From Takakia lepidozioides (lineage: Eukaryota; Streptophyta; Takakiopsida; Takakiales; Takakiaceae), in the NCBI GenBank assembly GCA_030704615.1, contig CM060731.1, positions 13,144,001 to 13,208,000 of the forward strand: a stretch of 64,000 nt of DNA. The letters are read 5' to 3'. The notes beneath the pieces were generated by a model, which searched no databases, was not told the DNA's origin, and worked only from the letters and a program-made list of their open reading frames with translations. Below are positions 1 through 11,383 of this stretch, piece after piece (position 1 is the stretch's first letter; every line of letters starts with the position of its first letter). The position numbers and the translations under genes are program-made.

Positions 1-615
1 ACGTCCAGCCAATTGCTGCAAGAGGGGTAGCGGAGTGGTCCAGCGTCCACCCCTGAACCCCGTATGAACTTGGACGTGCCGAGCTTCTTCTCTAAAAAGT
101 CTCACAACCTCACTCAAAACGGTTGCAGGATACAGGCCATGGCACTCGATCAGGTTCACGACAGCGTACAAAAACTCGTTTAATACAGCTGGAGTGTTGT
201 TCTTCGCTGTCTTCGGACCACTTGGTCTACTAGTTCCACCAGAAGTACTGGCAGTTTGTGAATCCTGCACCGCGCTTGAATCATCTGGAGCCAGAGAAGA
301 ACCAGATTCGTCACAATCTCCGTAGTCTCCAATAAACAAGCAGTTTCATTGACGGATAAACGCTGAGATCGCATTCTTCTTGATTTTCACAGAGGCCATT
401 TTGTCCAAATTTTCCTTGAGATCTTTTACTGTTGCGTCCTCAGTATGTTCAAAGTAAATTCTCCATGCTTCAACCGTGCTCTCAGGAGATCAGCAAGGTC
501 AGGGCCACTTTGTCTTTCAACACCCATCTACTATGTCAACTCCGTACTCATCGGTGACACTAGAACCACCATTGCCACTGTCTTCTTCCAACGGTGTCTT
601 CTTCCAACGAGCCAT
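1..615 (-). pseudogene. decayed unknown protein-coding sequence, cut by window start
   Basis: On the minus strand one frame runs from an ATG at 615-613 to the window edge (about 205 codons). It is interrupted only by four TGA codons, at 519-517, 501-499, 492-490 and 348-346. The reading between them looks like protein: an acidic start (MARWKKTPLEED), a charged stretch (VEAWRIYFEHTEDATVKDL), a Ser/Thr-rich linker and a hydrophobic helical end (NEFLYAVVNLIECHGLYP, then VVRLFREEARHV). All four stops are TGA, as expected if Arg CGA codons mutated by C to T. I do not recognise the family. It could be a relic of a multi-copy element gene. Introns removing some of the stops cannot be excluded. Confidence 0.35.
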
Positions 616-2499
616 GTCATCATGCCCTAGCCATATTCAAGTGTCAGCGATGAGTTTGGAGTTGACATGGTAGATGCTAGATACTACTGCAGCCTATTCA
701 CTCTCTCAACTCCCCGTGTATGGAAAAGCACACGTTAAGGCCAAGAAAATTCCCCCCTCCCCACCTACTTTCCGTCTCTTTCATTTCAAATACAGTGGTC
801 GCTTGACCCTGACCCTCACCAACATTATGCACAGCTTCTGCGCTATGAAACTTAACAATAGGATTTTAGCTTTTCCACAAGACCTGACATGTAACCCTGC
901 CACCTGCTGACGACACAACTAACCCTAAAGTAGCGCCTCTGGTCATGCTACGAAACAAACCTCCCTTATATCACTCTAAGGTAGGCCGGATCTAATCTTG
1001 AATGAGGCCCTGAAGGAAATTTCATAGCGGTCAACCTGAAGGAAAACTGCTCAAAGACATGGGAGGTAAGGAGGAGAAGGAAACCCTCAGGGTATGTCAT
1101 CGAGACATAAACCGAGAATGTACTGTTGAAATAAGGGAGAGAGCACAAAGAAATGGGTGGCAAGTCATTATCTGCAGAAGCGCCAAAAGATGGCCATTTC
1201 GCAGCTTGAACGTAGAGAGTGCTGGGCGGGACTGGTGGATACATGGTCGCAGCGATTCCTCTGGAGTCTTCAAGCCCTTACCAGCTGGCACCGCTGAAGC
1301 AGGAGAGAAGGCCGAGTTCCCAGGCTCGTGTAGAGCCACAGAAAGCACAGGCGAAGACAGATGGGGAGGGTCGGGCCCGGGATCCCCATTCCAAGCTGGC
1401 TGGGAATCCGAAGCCGTCTCCAGCGGACCATCTCTTTTTCTTTTGAGAATAACGCAATCAGCCTTGATGCGACCAACACCATGGCACGGGTAGAGAATTG
1501 TCAATCGTCGTAACTTACTAGTGTCTAGGATATGTGCGTTTTCTGGCATCATTACCACAAAGACGAGCACCCCACGGTCCCGATGCATAGCTCAAATCCC
1601 GAGCTTCGCGTGTCTCATCATACAGAGGATTGAAAACATGCATACAACCTATGAATCAACCTGAACAGTCAGGCAGAGATTTGGTGAGTGAAAAAGGATT
1701 CCCCAGTTTGCAGACGACCCACTAATCCGTGTCCCTAGTTGGGCGTGCCGAATCCCAGAGCAATATTGACGTACTGTCACTTCAAATGCACACATTACGG
1801 CAAAGAAACCTGCACATAGTGTGCTTGAACTGTGGAAATGGGCACACATTGTCCCTCCAGAGCCAGCGTCTGCTCTTCAACGACAGACCTATCCAATTTG
1901 ATCATCGCCTGGTGCTCGCGAACCGTCCCAGCACACTCCTTCCCAAAAAGCTTCAGAAGCAGTTGATAGGCGAGGCAGGAGAGACGGCGCCGCCACAAGG
2001 TCTCGGGGGGAAAGAGGGCATTCCTAGATTTAAGGGGCTGCACTGTGCATGTTATTTTTAGGGTAGAAGCACCGTCCATGGCGATTGTGCCCTCTATGGA
2101 CTACCATAGTGGGAAGGCTGATCCGGCACTAAATAATTAGAAATGAATCTGCCTAATAATTAAGTGAAAATTTAGGAAAAACTGCCGAAAATCCAGAAAC
2201 TTTATTAAAAAAGAGCCTAAAATCTCAAACAAACTCCAAACATCAAATCTCCAAATGCATATTTTAAGGCATAAAGCTCTAGGAAAATATTTTCCTTAGC
2301 TCTGAGAAATCCTAGAATAATTGGCTGAACAATCACTGCATTTGATGATTAACCAGATGCTCTCATGGCTCCCCACATAATTTGTTTTTTTTTTGTTTTT
2401 GTTTTTTGAAAAAATGGAAACACCTCGAAGTGACAGCTCACAAATCAGGCCCCTTAATTATAGTGAAAGAAGAAAATAACCTCTTTCATTTATGCACCA
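616..2499. other. no confident gene; weak minus-strand open stretches
   Basis: Two minus-strand open stretches (2079-1795 and 1588-1097) have protein-like composition, but no family is recognised. Their order would allow them to be further pieces of the decayed gene at 1-615. 2090-2500 is A/T-rich with a poly-T/TTTG run near 2382-2410 and nothing recognisable. Confidence 0.3.
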
Positions 2500-2966
2500 T
2501 GTGAAGCTTTAAAAGAAGCTGGACGAATATCTGTCTATCCTCTCAAGTGCTCTTCAAATAAAGGGGGGGAGAACAAGAGGAGCGTGCATGCACACGAGAG
2601 GAGGATCTCAACGAGCGAACTGACAGAAACTCATACAAACGTATCGCATTCAGACAGCTTTCCACATCTACATACACCAGAGTACATCAGCTGCCTGACA
2701 CAAGGTCAGGCCGCCACTTTATACAAACCCTAGCTGCATGCCTTCCTGATGCGTGGCGAGGCGTGTCAGGCTGAGCCCGCGGCGCCACATCAAAACCCTA
2801 GATCTTTTGAACGGCCATGATGCAACCACCAGTCATAACTAACCCTGGCTATGATATCTTTGTAACGGTTCAACGGTATTTTAAGCCAAAAATTATACTA
2901 TGAATGAGTATCGCCGCTTTGGATGAATAAGGTAAATCTGTGATGAGGAAAGTTTGGGGCATCACA
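2500..2966 (-). repeat. 3' LTR of gypsy element A
   Basis: Read on the minus strand the segment starts TGTGATGCCCCAAAC just after a G-rich polypurine tract (complement of CCTACCCCCCAC at 2977-2988) and ends in TTTAAAGCTTCACA. It has the same layout as the LTR at 49171-49630 (TGTAAAGCCCC to TTTAAGCCTTCACA) but has diverged from it. TG..CA ends and the position just 3' of the integrase identify it as the downstream LTR of the minus-strand element. Confidence 0.75.
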
Positions 2967-4320
2967 TCTGTGAAGCCTACCCCCCACGAAAAATCCTGAG
3001 CTCCGCGAAGCACAATATAAGAAATAATAAGTGAATGTTTTGGGATAAAATCACCCTCCACTGCTGGGTAAAAAACCTACCAAAGGAAAACCTGGCACCT
3101 GCAAATTGGGCCGAGGACAAAACCTTTGGCTAGGAAAACCGTGTAGGGAGTACACGTGGTAACATATCATAGGTCTACAAATGCATTAAGAGCTAGAATA
3201 AAAGGCCAAAAAGGCCAAAAAGTCGAAAAGTGCCAAATCCGCAAGCTAACACTAATCCGCCGAAGAAGCCAAGCTGAAGAAGATCAAGGCATCATCCCAC
3301 TGTACGCCCCTCCACGTTGATGCACGTAAAATCAAAGACCAGCTCGAAATGCACCAGATCCGTGAGAGAAACAGGTTCATCATGCGCGTGGACATTCAAC
3401 CCCTGTGGAAGAAAGAGAGCACGTCGCCCACATAACTCATAGATCAATAGACCGTCGATCTTAAGCTTAGATTTGCATGCATGCTTACCATGCGGCAGCC
3501 GAATGAACACGGTCTGTCCCACCTGAAAAATGTTAGAATACTTGACACGCTTGTTAAAATTACAGTCTTGGGTGAGCTGAGCCTTACCAATGTTCGTCTT
3601 GGCATCATGGATGGATACCGCATGCCGCGCATGAAGATCCTCAACAAAGGTCTCAAGATCAACTGGCTCGGCTACAGTAGAAATAAGAGGGGTAGAATGC
3701 AAAGGAGAAACACACTTGCGACCATACAACAACTCAAAATGAGTCTTCTTAGTGCTAGCATGCACGGCGGTGCGATAAGCAAAGAGAATAGGGGGAAGAA
3801 AGGTATCCCACTCCCTGGTAAGTGCGTCATTCTTCTCCAACATGTGGCAAAGAGTTTGGTTGAAGCGTTCCGTAAGGCCATTGGTTTGGGGATGGTATGG
3901 GGCTGTGGTGAAATGCTTGACACCAAAGTTGAAGCACACCACCATGAGGAGCTGGTTACAAAACTCATTGCTCTGATCCGTTAGTATCTCCTGAGGACAC
4001 CCATGCCGCATAAAGATCTCATTGAAGAAGAACTGAGCTACAGCATCACTAGTCTTGGTACACAAAGGCCTGACTTCTACCCACTTAGTCAAGTAGTCGG
4101 TAGCTACACAAAGATAGCTTCGACCCTTTGATATGAGTGTGAGGAGTCCTACCAAATCAATGCCAACACGAGCAAAAGCATGTGTAACAGGCAAAGGCTG
4201 TAGCTCATACAAGATCCGGGCCCTAGGGAGAGCAATGTTAGCATGACAACCTTCACACTTAGAGATGAACTCCGTGACATCCCGGTGAATTCCCAGCCAA
4301 TAGTAAACCTCTTGGATGCT
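2967..4320 (-). mobile_element. Ty3/gypsy element A, 5'-truncated: integrase plus 3' region
   Basis: The integrase of a gypsy-type retrotransposon, which inserts the cDNA copy. It reads on the minus strand from about 4310 to 3292. Visible features are the end of the zinc domain (KCEGCHAN, CxxC kept), the catalytic core with Asp in GIDLVG, Asp in ILTDQ and Glu in HPQTNGLTERFN, and the basic C-terminal domain. It is closely similar along its length to the integrase at 47747-48781. Similarity stops at about 4320, where minisatellite sequence begins, so the reverse transcriptase, gag and 5' LTR are missing. Open sequence upstream of 4310 in the same frame is translated minisatellite and not protein. 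The copy cannot move by itself. Confidence 0.8.
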
Positions 4321-5004
4321 TTGGGCCTCGACATAGGAGACGCACTTTGATACATAGGGGATTGCACTTGGACTTAGATGACACTGGACACTTGGGCCAA
4401 CGGCATAGGCTACCTTGGCGCTTGGTCCCGTTGGAAAGCCCTCGATAAATTCATGAAAAAAATAAATGGGGCATTGACATAGGAGACACACTTGGATACA
4501 TAGGAGATAGGGGACGCACATGGGAGACGCCCTTGGATACATAGGAGATTGCACTTGGGCTTAGATGACACTAGACACTTGGGCCTCTACATGGGAGATG
4601 CACTTGGATACATAGAAGATTGCGCTTGGGCTTAGATAGGCCTCGACATAGGAGATGCACATGGGAGACGCCTTTGGATACATATAAAATTGTACTTGGT
4701 CTTATTATATATCAATTCTTCACACATAGGCCAACAACGTAGGCTACACTAGCACTTGGGCCTTGACATAGGAGACGCACTGGGTCTTAGATTTCAATTC
4801 TTCACACATGGGCCAACGACACATGTCACCTTAGAGGTCACACTTGGGCCTCGACATAGGAGACACACTGGGATACATAAATACATAGGAGATCTTACAC
4901 TTGGGCTTACATAACACTGGACATGGGCCAACGGCACATGCTACACTAGAGGTCGCACTTGGGCCTTGACATAGGAGACGCACTTGGATATATACAAAAA
5001 ATAG

Positions 5005-5115
5005 CAAACATGGCAAAGTGGGCATTCCTGGACAATGGTTGGAGCCTCGACGGGAGAGATATGAAGGGAAAGGTCTCCGGTTCAAATATGGTTGTAGGCT
5101 CTCTGTAAACAAACT
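5005..5115 (+). repeat. tRNA-like SINE copy 1
   Basis: An A-box-like TGGCAAAGTGGG (5011-5022) is followed 57 bases later by a B-box-like GGTTCAAATATGG (from 5079) and a short A-rich end. It shares GGACAATGGTTGGAGCC and GACGGGAGAGATAT with the other copies. The layout matches a Pol III-transcribed, tRNA-derived short interspersed element. Confidence 0.55.
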
Positions 5116-5128
5116 TACTTATATGACA

Positions 5129-5260
5129 TTGGGCCGTTGGAAATTCGGGAAAAATAGCAAAGTGGGCATTCCTTGGAGAATGGTTGGAGCCTTGACGGGA
5201 GAGACAACAAGGAGAGGTCTCCGGTTCAAATCTGGTCATAGGCTATGTGGAAAAAAAAAT
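5129..5260 (+). repeat. tRNA-like SINE copy 2
   Basis: The best-preserved copy: A box TAGCAAAGTGGG (5155-5166), B box GGTTCAAATCT (5223-5233) and a terminal A9 tract (5251-5259). The poly(A) tail and internal promoter boxes are the hallmarks of a SINE. The box spacing is wider than in a real tRNA, and no cloverleaf folds. Confidence 0.6.
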
Positions 5261-5599
5261 TGATTAGATATGGCTAAATCATTAGACTTAGATGACCTAG
5301 ATGACAGTGGGCATTTGGGCCAACGGCACAGGCTACCCTAGAGGTCGCACTTGGGCCTCACTTAGGAGACGCACTAGGATACATATGAGATCTTGCACTT
5401 GGGCTTAGATGACATTAGGCATTTGGGCCAACGACATAGGCTACCCTAGAGGTCGCACTTGGGCCTCACTTAGGAGACGCACTAGGATACATATGAGATC
5501 TTGCACTTGGGCTTAGATGACACTGGGCATTTGGGCCAACGGCACAAGCTACCCTAGAGGTCACATTTGAGGCTCGACATAGGATACACACTTGGATAT

Positions 5600-5641
5600 A
5601 TAGGGGATAGCACTTGGAGATATCGAGGGGAAGATCTCCGG
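5600..5641 (+). repeat. SINE copy 3, left half (split by element B)
   Basis: The sequence ends AGATCTCCGG, the start of the B-box region. The rest of the same SINE (CAAATCTGATCGTAGGCTCTGTGG plus poly-A) resumes at 11901-11936, beyond element B. TCCGG at 5637-5641 is repeated at 11896-11900 as the target-site duplication. Confidence 0.65.
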
Positions 5642-6205
5642 TGTCACGGACATAGCCCAGAGGAACTTACCAGGAGTAAATACCAAAAGTTACCAAGTTA
5701 ATATGTTATCGGAAGTTACCATGACTTACCATGATTTACCATTACTTACCAAAGTACCGAGAGTTTACCAAATTACCAAGAGTAACTTGGGAAACTGCTC
5801 GAGAAGCTTCATTTGGAGGAAACTTCTCCATCAATAAACTTCTTCATCAATAAACCTCCATAGCTTCTTAGGGAACTTCTTAGTAGCCAATATATATAGG
5901 AGGCGAGATTGGACACTCTTCAGTCTTGCCAACATACGTTCAAGCTATTCTTGTTCCCAGTCCCAGTACTCCAGTCCAGCTTCTAGTATCTAGTCCAGGT
6001 TCCAGTATCTGGTACTCCAGTCCAGTTTCCAGCATTCCAGTATTCGAGTCGAGTTCCAGTATCTTGTACTCTTATCCATTGTTATAAAGTTCATCTTGAT
6101 TTATGTTTACCCACCATGCGGTTACGCCGACCTTGACTTCTTGTTTAGTCATGTACCTCTAGTCTGATCTCTTGTTTGTGTTCAGTCATGTTCTCGTCAT
6201 TGATA
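5642..6205 (+). repeat. 5' LTR of element B
   Basis: It starts TGTCACGGACATAGCCC and matches the 3' LTR through CTTGTTTGTGTTCAGTCATG to the end TTGATA (TTGACA in the 3' copy). A TATATATAGGAGGC promoter-like motif lies near 5890-5905, and repeated CCAGT/CCAGTCC phrases near 5955-6060. It carries about 50 bp of CAGT-rich sequence that the 3' copy lacks. Confidence 0.85.
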
Positions 6206-6266
6206 GTTTGACGAGACTAAAGTTTGTTCCTTAGTTAGTTAAGATAGAAGGCACATTTGCGGAAAT

Positions 6267-7285
6267 GGTCGCCACATTGCAGAGTCTTCAGCTCCAGATG
6301 CAAGAACTTCGTAGCTCTACCGCCCAATTGCAAGCTGATCAATCTCAAGATCTTGGTAACGTTCTCCACAATTTGCAATAACAAATTTCAGAGTTAAAAA
6401 GGAGTCGAACAATGGATCTTCAACCATACGAGCCCCTACTGCAGCAGCTCCTACTGCAACGGTTCATCTTCAACAGATTACGAGAGAACTAAAGATCAGC
6501 ATGGCCGAGAAATTTGATGGGACGAGATCAAGATTTCGCGGTTTTGTTCAACAAGTACGACTCTTCCTACGACTACATCCACAACGCTACCCCGATGAAG
6601 GTATTCAAGTGGGATTCGTGGATACCCTTCTATCAGGCACTGCCCTATCTTGATTTGCACCGCTATTAAAAAACAATTTCACATTTACTATATAATTTTG
6701 AAGCATTCATGTCCGAGTTCACAGCAACGTTTGGAAACAATGATAGAGAGAGAGTTGCAGAGATAAAGATGTGAAATCTTCGACAAGAAGCATGTCCTGC
6801 TTCCGTTTATGCTGCCAAATTTTGACAACTTGCGTGCGACCTCGACTGGAATGAGAAGAGCCTCATTAGTCAATTTCGATGTGGACTAAAAGATGATGTA
6901 AAAGATTTGTTGCTGGCAATGATAAACGTGAGCACACTGAGTGAATTCATCACCCAAGTCATTGCATGCAATAATCGTTTGTTCGAAAGACGTCAAGAGA
7001 AGCGATCTGGATGGTCGACGACGCATCATGCCATGTTACTACGGCACCAAACACAATGATCCATCAGACATCCGGTAGTGATCATATGCAGATTGATGCT
7101 GTCCGATTCAAGCCATTGACGCCACAAGAAAAACAAAGACAACGCTCGAATGGATTATGCCTCTATTGTGGAGAAGAAGATCACATAGCATTAAACTGCC
7201 CCAATAATATAAGATTCAAAGCTCGGGGCACAACTCAAGTGTACGATATGAGGAGGTCGGAAAACGAAGATGTCCAGTCACAATA
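6267..7285 (+). pseudogene. gag region of element B with CCHC zinc knuckle
   Basis: Remnant of the nucleocapsid polyprotein. It begins MVATLQSLQLQMQELR at 6267 (coiled-coil-like, Gln/Leu-rich), soon hits TAA and frame breaks, and resumes as an open segment at about 7011-7285. That segment carries a zinc knuckle CLYCGEEDHIALNC (C-x2-C-x4-H-x4-C) at about 7159-7200, which would bind RNA. The 5' part is broken. Confidence 0.7.
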
Positions 7286-7930
7286 GGGACCATGCGGCTG
7301 GACACCACAAATTCCTTACCGAAAAAAATGTCTCTTTCTACCTCCAGACCTTGCACCTTGCTTCACAGTTCCGGTAGAAATCAGAGTGCAAAATCGAGAT
7401 ATCTCTGTAGAAGCACTTTTGGACTCATGGGCTTCAGCTTGTTTTATGGACAAAAACTTTGCGAAGCAACACAATTTAACGTTCGTTAAGAAGAAACTTT
7501 CGGCCCCCGTTGAAATCATCAATGGACGACCGTTAGCATCAGGAAATGTGGATCATGAAACTTGACCACTTGAAGTGAAGCTTAAAGATCAAGCATCACA
7601 TATTGTTTTCAATGCCATCCAGTCTCCGACGAATCCTGTGATCATTGGACTTCCCTGGTTCGTACTTCACAATCCCGACATCGATTGGCGGTCGCGAAAA
7701 ATTTCTGCAAGACAAAAATGTAGAAATATCAAAGGTATTCAACCCCTGTTCCTTGGAGCTAGAGCTTTCATGAGAGCTACCAAAAAGGAGGCGACATTTG
7801 CACTTTATGCGACTCCGATCAAGACCATAACAGACAAATGTACTTCAACATTACCCGCTCAATATCAAGATTTCAAAGATGTCTTCGAGAAGAAAAATGC
7901 AGACAGAACATCGACCTTATGAATATGCAA
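7286..7930 (+). pseudogene. aspartic protease region of element B
   Basis: Retropepsin-like region that would cut the Gag-Pol polyprotein. The active-site block reads ALLDSWASACF where the family has DSG/DTG, so the catalytic Gly is replaced by Trp. A later block (VIIGLPWFVLHNPDIDW) matches the usual second half (ILG.pWL..HnP.idW) that links protease to reverse transcriptase. An in-frame TGA lies near 7562. Inactive as written. Confidence 0.65.
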
Positions 7931-8026
7931 TTGAGTTACAGAAAGAGCCCAACCACCATTCGGCCCAATCTATAACTTATCCCAGACAGAGTTGGCTGCA
8001 TTACGTGAATACATTGAATACATTGA

Positions 8027-9220
8027 TTGAATTTGTCGAAGCACTTCATCCGACATTCAAAATCACCTGCGGGGGCACCTATCTTGTTTGTGAAAAGGAA
8101 GGACGGATTATTACGCATGTGTGTCGACTATCGCGGTCTCAACAAAGTCACAATCAAGAATCGTTATCCGTTGCCGCTGATTTCTGGGCTTCTCGACCAG
8201 CTGGGACGAGCGAAGATTTTCACCAAAATTGACTTGAAATGAACTTATAGCCTTGTACGGATAAAAGAAGGAGACGAATGGAAAACAACTTTTCGAACAA
8301 GGTATGGACATTTTGAATACAATGTTATGCCTTTCGGTCTTACAAATGCTCCAACAATTTTCCAACATATGATGAATGACATTTTTCGAGAATTTTTAGA
8401 TGACTTTGTAGTCATCTATTTCGACGATATTTTGATATTTTCACAAAATGAAGAAAAACATAGTCGCCATGTACGCCTTATCCTTGATAAATTAAGAGAA
8501 AGAGGACTATATGCCAAGTTGGAGAAATATTTTTTCCATCAATCTGAGGTCGAATTCTACATTATTTCCGACAAATGCGTCTTTATGGATCAGAAGAAAA
8601 TACAAACTATCATCGAATGGATTAAACCAACTTCAGTCTGAGATATACAATGTTTTTTGGGCTTTGCAAATTTCTATAGAATCTTCATCAATGACTACTC
8701 CAAAATTGCTACACCATTGACATGATTCACAGGGAATGACAAATTTATATGGGATGACAAGGTTGACCAGACATTTTAAAGGCTGAAGCAGACATTTATA
8801 ACGGCTCCAATACTGGTACATGCAAACCCATCTAAACCATTCTTCTTGGAAGCAGATGCATCGGACTTTGCACTTGGCGCTATACTCTCTCAATACGGTA
8901 CGGATGACCGACTTCACCCTGTTAATTTTCGTTCTCGCAAATTTTCTGCTGCAAAGATCAATTATAAAATCCATGATAAAGAACATCTAGCGATCATCGA
9001 TGCTTTTGAGGAGTGACGTCATCTATTAGAGGGAGCTAAACATTAGGTCATTGTCTACACCGATCACAAAAACCTCGAATATTTTATGAGTGCTCGTATT
9101 TTGAATCGACGTCAAGCCAGATGGGGTATGTCACTAGCAAGGTTTGATTTTGTTATTACCTATCGCCCTGGACATCTTCAAGGGAAACCCGATGCTCTTT
9201 CTTGACGATCGTATCTTGCG
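8027..9220 (+). pseudogene. reverse transcriptase and RNase H of element B
   Basis: RT blocks in order: [28 protein letters not shown], then MPFGLTNAPTIFQ, and the catalytic YFDD near 8419 in VVIYFDDILIFSQ. RNase H follows with EADASDFALGAILSQ, an active-site Glu region (DKEHLAIIDAFEE) and [11 protein letters not shown]. In-frame stops fall at conserved Arg or Trp positions, for example after KIDLK, after KPTSV and after DAFEE. RT and RNase H would copy the element RNA into DNA. Confidence 0.8.
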
Positions 9221-9449
9221 CCGAAAAAAAAGGAAGCAGCTTTCGATCAACAGAAATCCATCATCTTGAAACCAACAAATCTCCAATTAAATATGCTATC
9301 CATGTCCACCTATGATGATGCAGAGATCATAAAGAAGATTCAGGAAGCACTGAAGAGCGACCAATTTGCTACGACACTACGAAGTCAACTAAATCGACCT
9401 CGAGACAACCTATAGGTTACAAACGACTTCGAATTCAAAGATGACTTAC

Positions 9450-10770
9450 TTTATTTCAAATGACTTATCTATGTACCTCTAGGACCTACACAACTTCGAA
9501 TTCTTCAAACATGTCATGATCTTCCGGCTGTAGGACATTTCGGCTTGAACAAAACAATGAAATTGATATCCAGGGACTATTGGTGGCCGCAGATGTGGAA
9601 ACTCGTGAATTTTTTTATAAAATCTTGCGACACGTGTACTAGAGCGAATGGACCACGACATCGACCTTACGACCTTCTTCAACCATTACCCATTCCCAAG
9701 GGTCCATGGTCATCCGTGTCTATGGACTTTATTACGGACCTTCCAATTTCCAAAACCACCGATTCAATCCTTGTTATTGTAGATCGTTTTACGAAGATGA
9801 CACATTTTATTCTATGTCATAAGACGGTTATCAGCGAGGAAACTGCAAGACTTTTCTTTAGTAATATCTACCGCATTCGTGGACTCCCGAAGGACATCGT
9901 ATCTGATCGAGGATCACAGTTCAAATCAAATTTCTGGAGGGGATTATTTCACATATTGGATACTAAGATCAACCTCTCTACAGCTAATCATCCACAGACT
10001 GATGGTCAAACCGAACGTGTAAACCAGATTTTGGAGCAGTATCTTCGCTGTACGATAAATTATCACCAAGATAATTGGACGGACCTTCTGTCATTGGCTG
10101 AGTTTGCCTACAACAACATTATACATTCTTCGACCAAACAAACTCCATTTTTCTTCAATTATGGTCATCATCCTCGAGCAAACCCTTTCCACATGAAGAC
10201 TGTTGGAAGCTCTGTTGCAGAAAACCTTGCTACTCATCTTGTTACGATTAACAAGGAGCTTACATTTCACCTCGCACAAGCTAAAAAACAATACAAGGAG
10301 TATGCAGATCAACGTCACCAACTCCAACCCAAGTTCAAGGTCGGAGATCGTGTGTGGCTTCTTTGACGGGACATACAAACCTCGCGACCGTCAAGGAAGT
10401 TGGATTATCAATGCCTGGGACCATTCAAAATTATTCGACAAATAAATCCGGTCAGTTTTCGGCTTGAACTCCCACGAAGTATGCGCATCCATCCAGTCTT
10501 TCATGTTTCATTATTGGAGTTGTATCATCCATCGAATATTCCAATGCGAGTCTCCGTACTACCTCCACCAATTGAAGTCAATCAGGAAATTGAGTATGAA
10601 GTCGACGAAGTCGTAGACTCTCGCATCAAGTATAAACGTCTTGAGTATTTCGTACATTGAAAAGGCTACGACATCAACAAACGAACTTGAGAACCTTCAT
10701 CCAACCTCGCCAATGCATCTGACAAAGTCCGAGAGTTTCATCAACGATATCCAGCTAAGCCCCGAGCTAC
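9450..10770 (+). pseudogene. integrase and chromodomain-like C-terminus of element B
   Basis: The zinc domain (HDLPAVGHFGLNKT..CDTCTRAN, HH-CC type) is followed by the core with Asp in VSMDFITDLP, Asp in VSDRGSQF and Glu in HPQTDGQTERVNQ, the DD35E triad. 9545-10366 is open. It is followed by the GPFKIIRQ and HPVFHVSLL blocks and a C-terminal chromodomain-like segment ([17 protein letters not shown]) in which TGA replaces two expected Trp positions near 10660 and 10690. Chromodomains tether chromovirus insertion to particular chromatin. Confidence 0.85.
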
Positions 10771-11383
10771 ACGTCAATAAGACGTCACAACGATGATGTC
10801 AGCCAAGTTAGCTTCAAGGTGAAGACTCCACATTCAATGTATCTGATACACGCTAAGGAGAGAGGAACACCACACATCGGTATATATAGCTACACTTCCA
10901 ACACTCTTGCATCTTGTATTGGCAGCATGGAGTCACAGGAACCAGATACATTGGAGTTGTCGCTTATCCAACTACCAGATCAGTCATTCCAACTCTCACG
11001 ACCTTCAACATCACGCCGACGCTCTGGAGACGATGGGCCACCCATGCGACGCGTACTTCCTCATCTGGACCCCTTACAACGGCAAGTGAAGCCTACTCGA
11101 AGTCTGATAATTCTGTTGGAGGTTGAGGCTTCGGACCCAGAGGGCAATGAAATCATGTTTGAAGGCAGCTTCGAAAATCAGAATGCTCAAATCACTGCGT
11201 GGTCCCAAGTTTAAGGTGTTGGACACTATCGATGGTTGCAGGGACCTATAAATCATTTGAGTCAAGAACGAAGAGCCGAATACTTGGCAAGTACCATTCG
11301 CCGGATTTTGGATTTTCTCCAACTCTAAGCAAGTCCAAGATTTTACCGCTCCTCGAGGAATTCGGCGCTAGAGGAGAGGGTGA

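Larger units (their letters stand above)
4321..5636. repeat. minisatellite array, ~108-bp unit, with embedded SINE copies
   Basis: Degenerate tandem units share the phrases CACTTGGGCCAACGGCAC, GGCTACCCTAGAGGTCGCAC, ACATAGGAGACGCACTTGG and CTTAGATGACACTGGACA. The cleanest neighbouring units start at 5331 and 5439, a 108-bp period. Two tRNA-like SINE copies interrupt the array, and chromovirus B is inserted at its right end. Related fragments lie at 11937-12020, 12341-12500 and, inverted, about 30380-30500. Confidence 0.75.

Noticed and set aside
3481-3984. Plus-strand open frame of 167 codons
   Set aside because: Antisense shadow of the element A integrase.
4311-4554. N-terminal 80 residues of the long minus-strand open frame at 3292-4554
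   Set aside because: They translate minisatellite DNA (repeated SPM..VS.. phrases); integrase homology starts only at about 4310.
4831-5263. Overlapping open frames on both strands in the minisatellite/SINE area
   Set aside because: Same peptide phrases recur with each repeat unit; open only by chance in repetitive DNA.
1-11100. TGA reassigned as a sense codon
   Set aside because: The intact host genes end in TAA and contain no internal TGA; the TGA clusters occur only in decayed elements.
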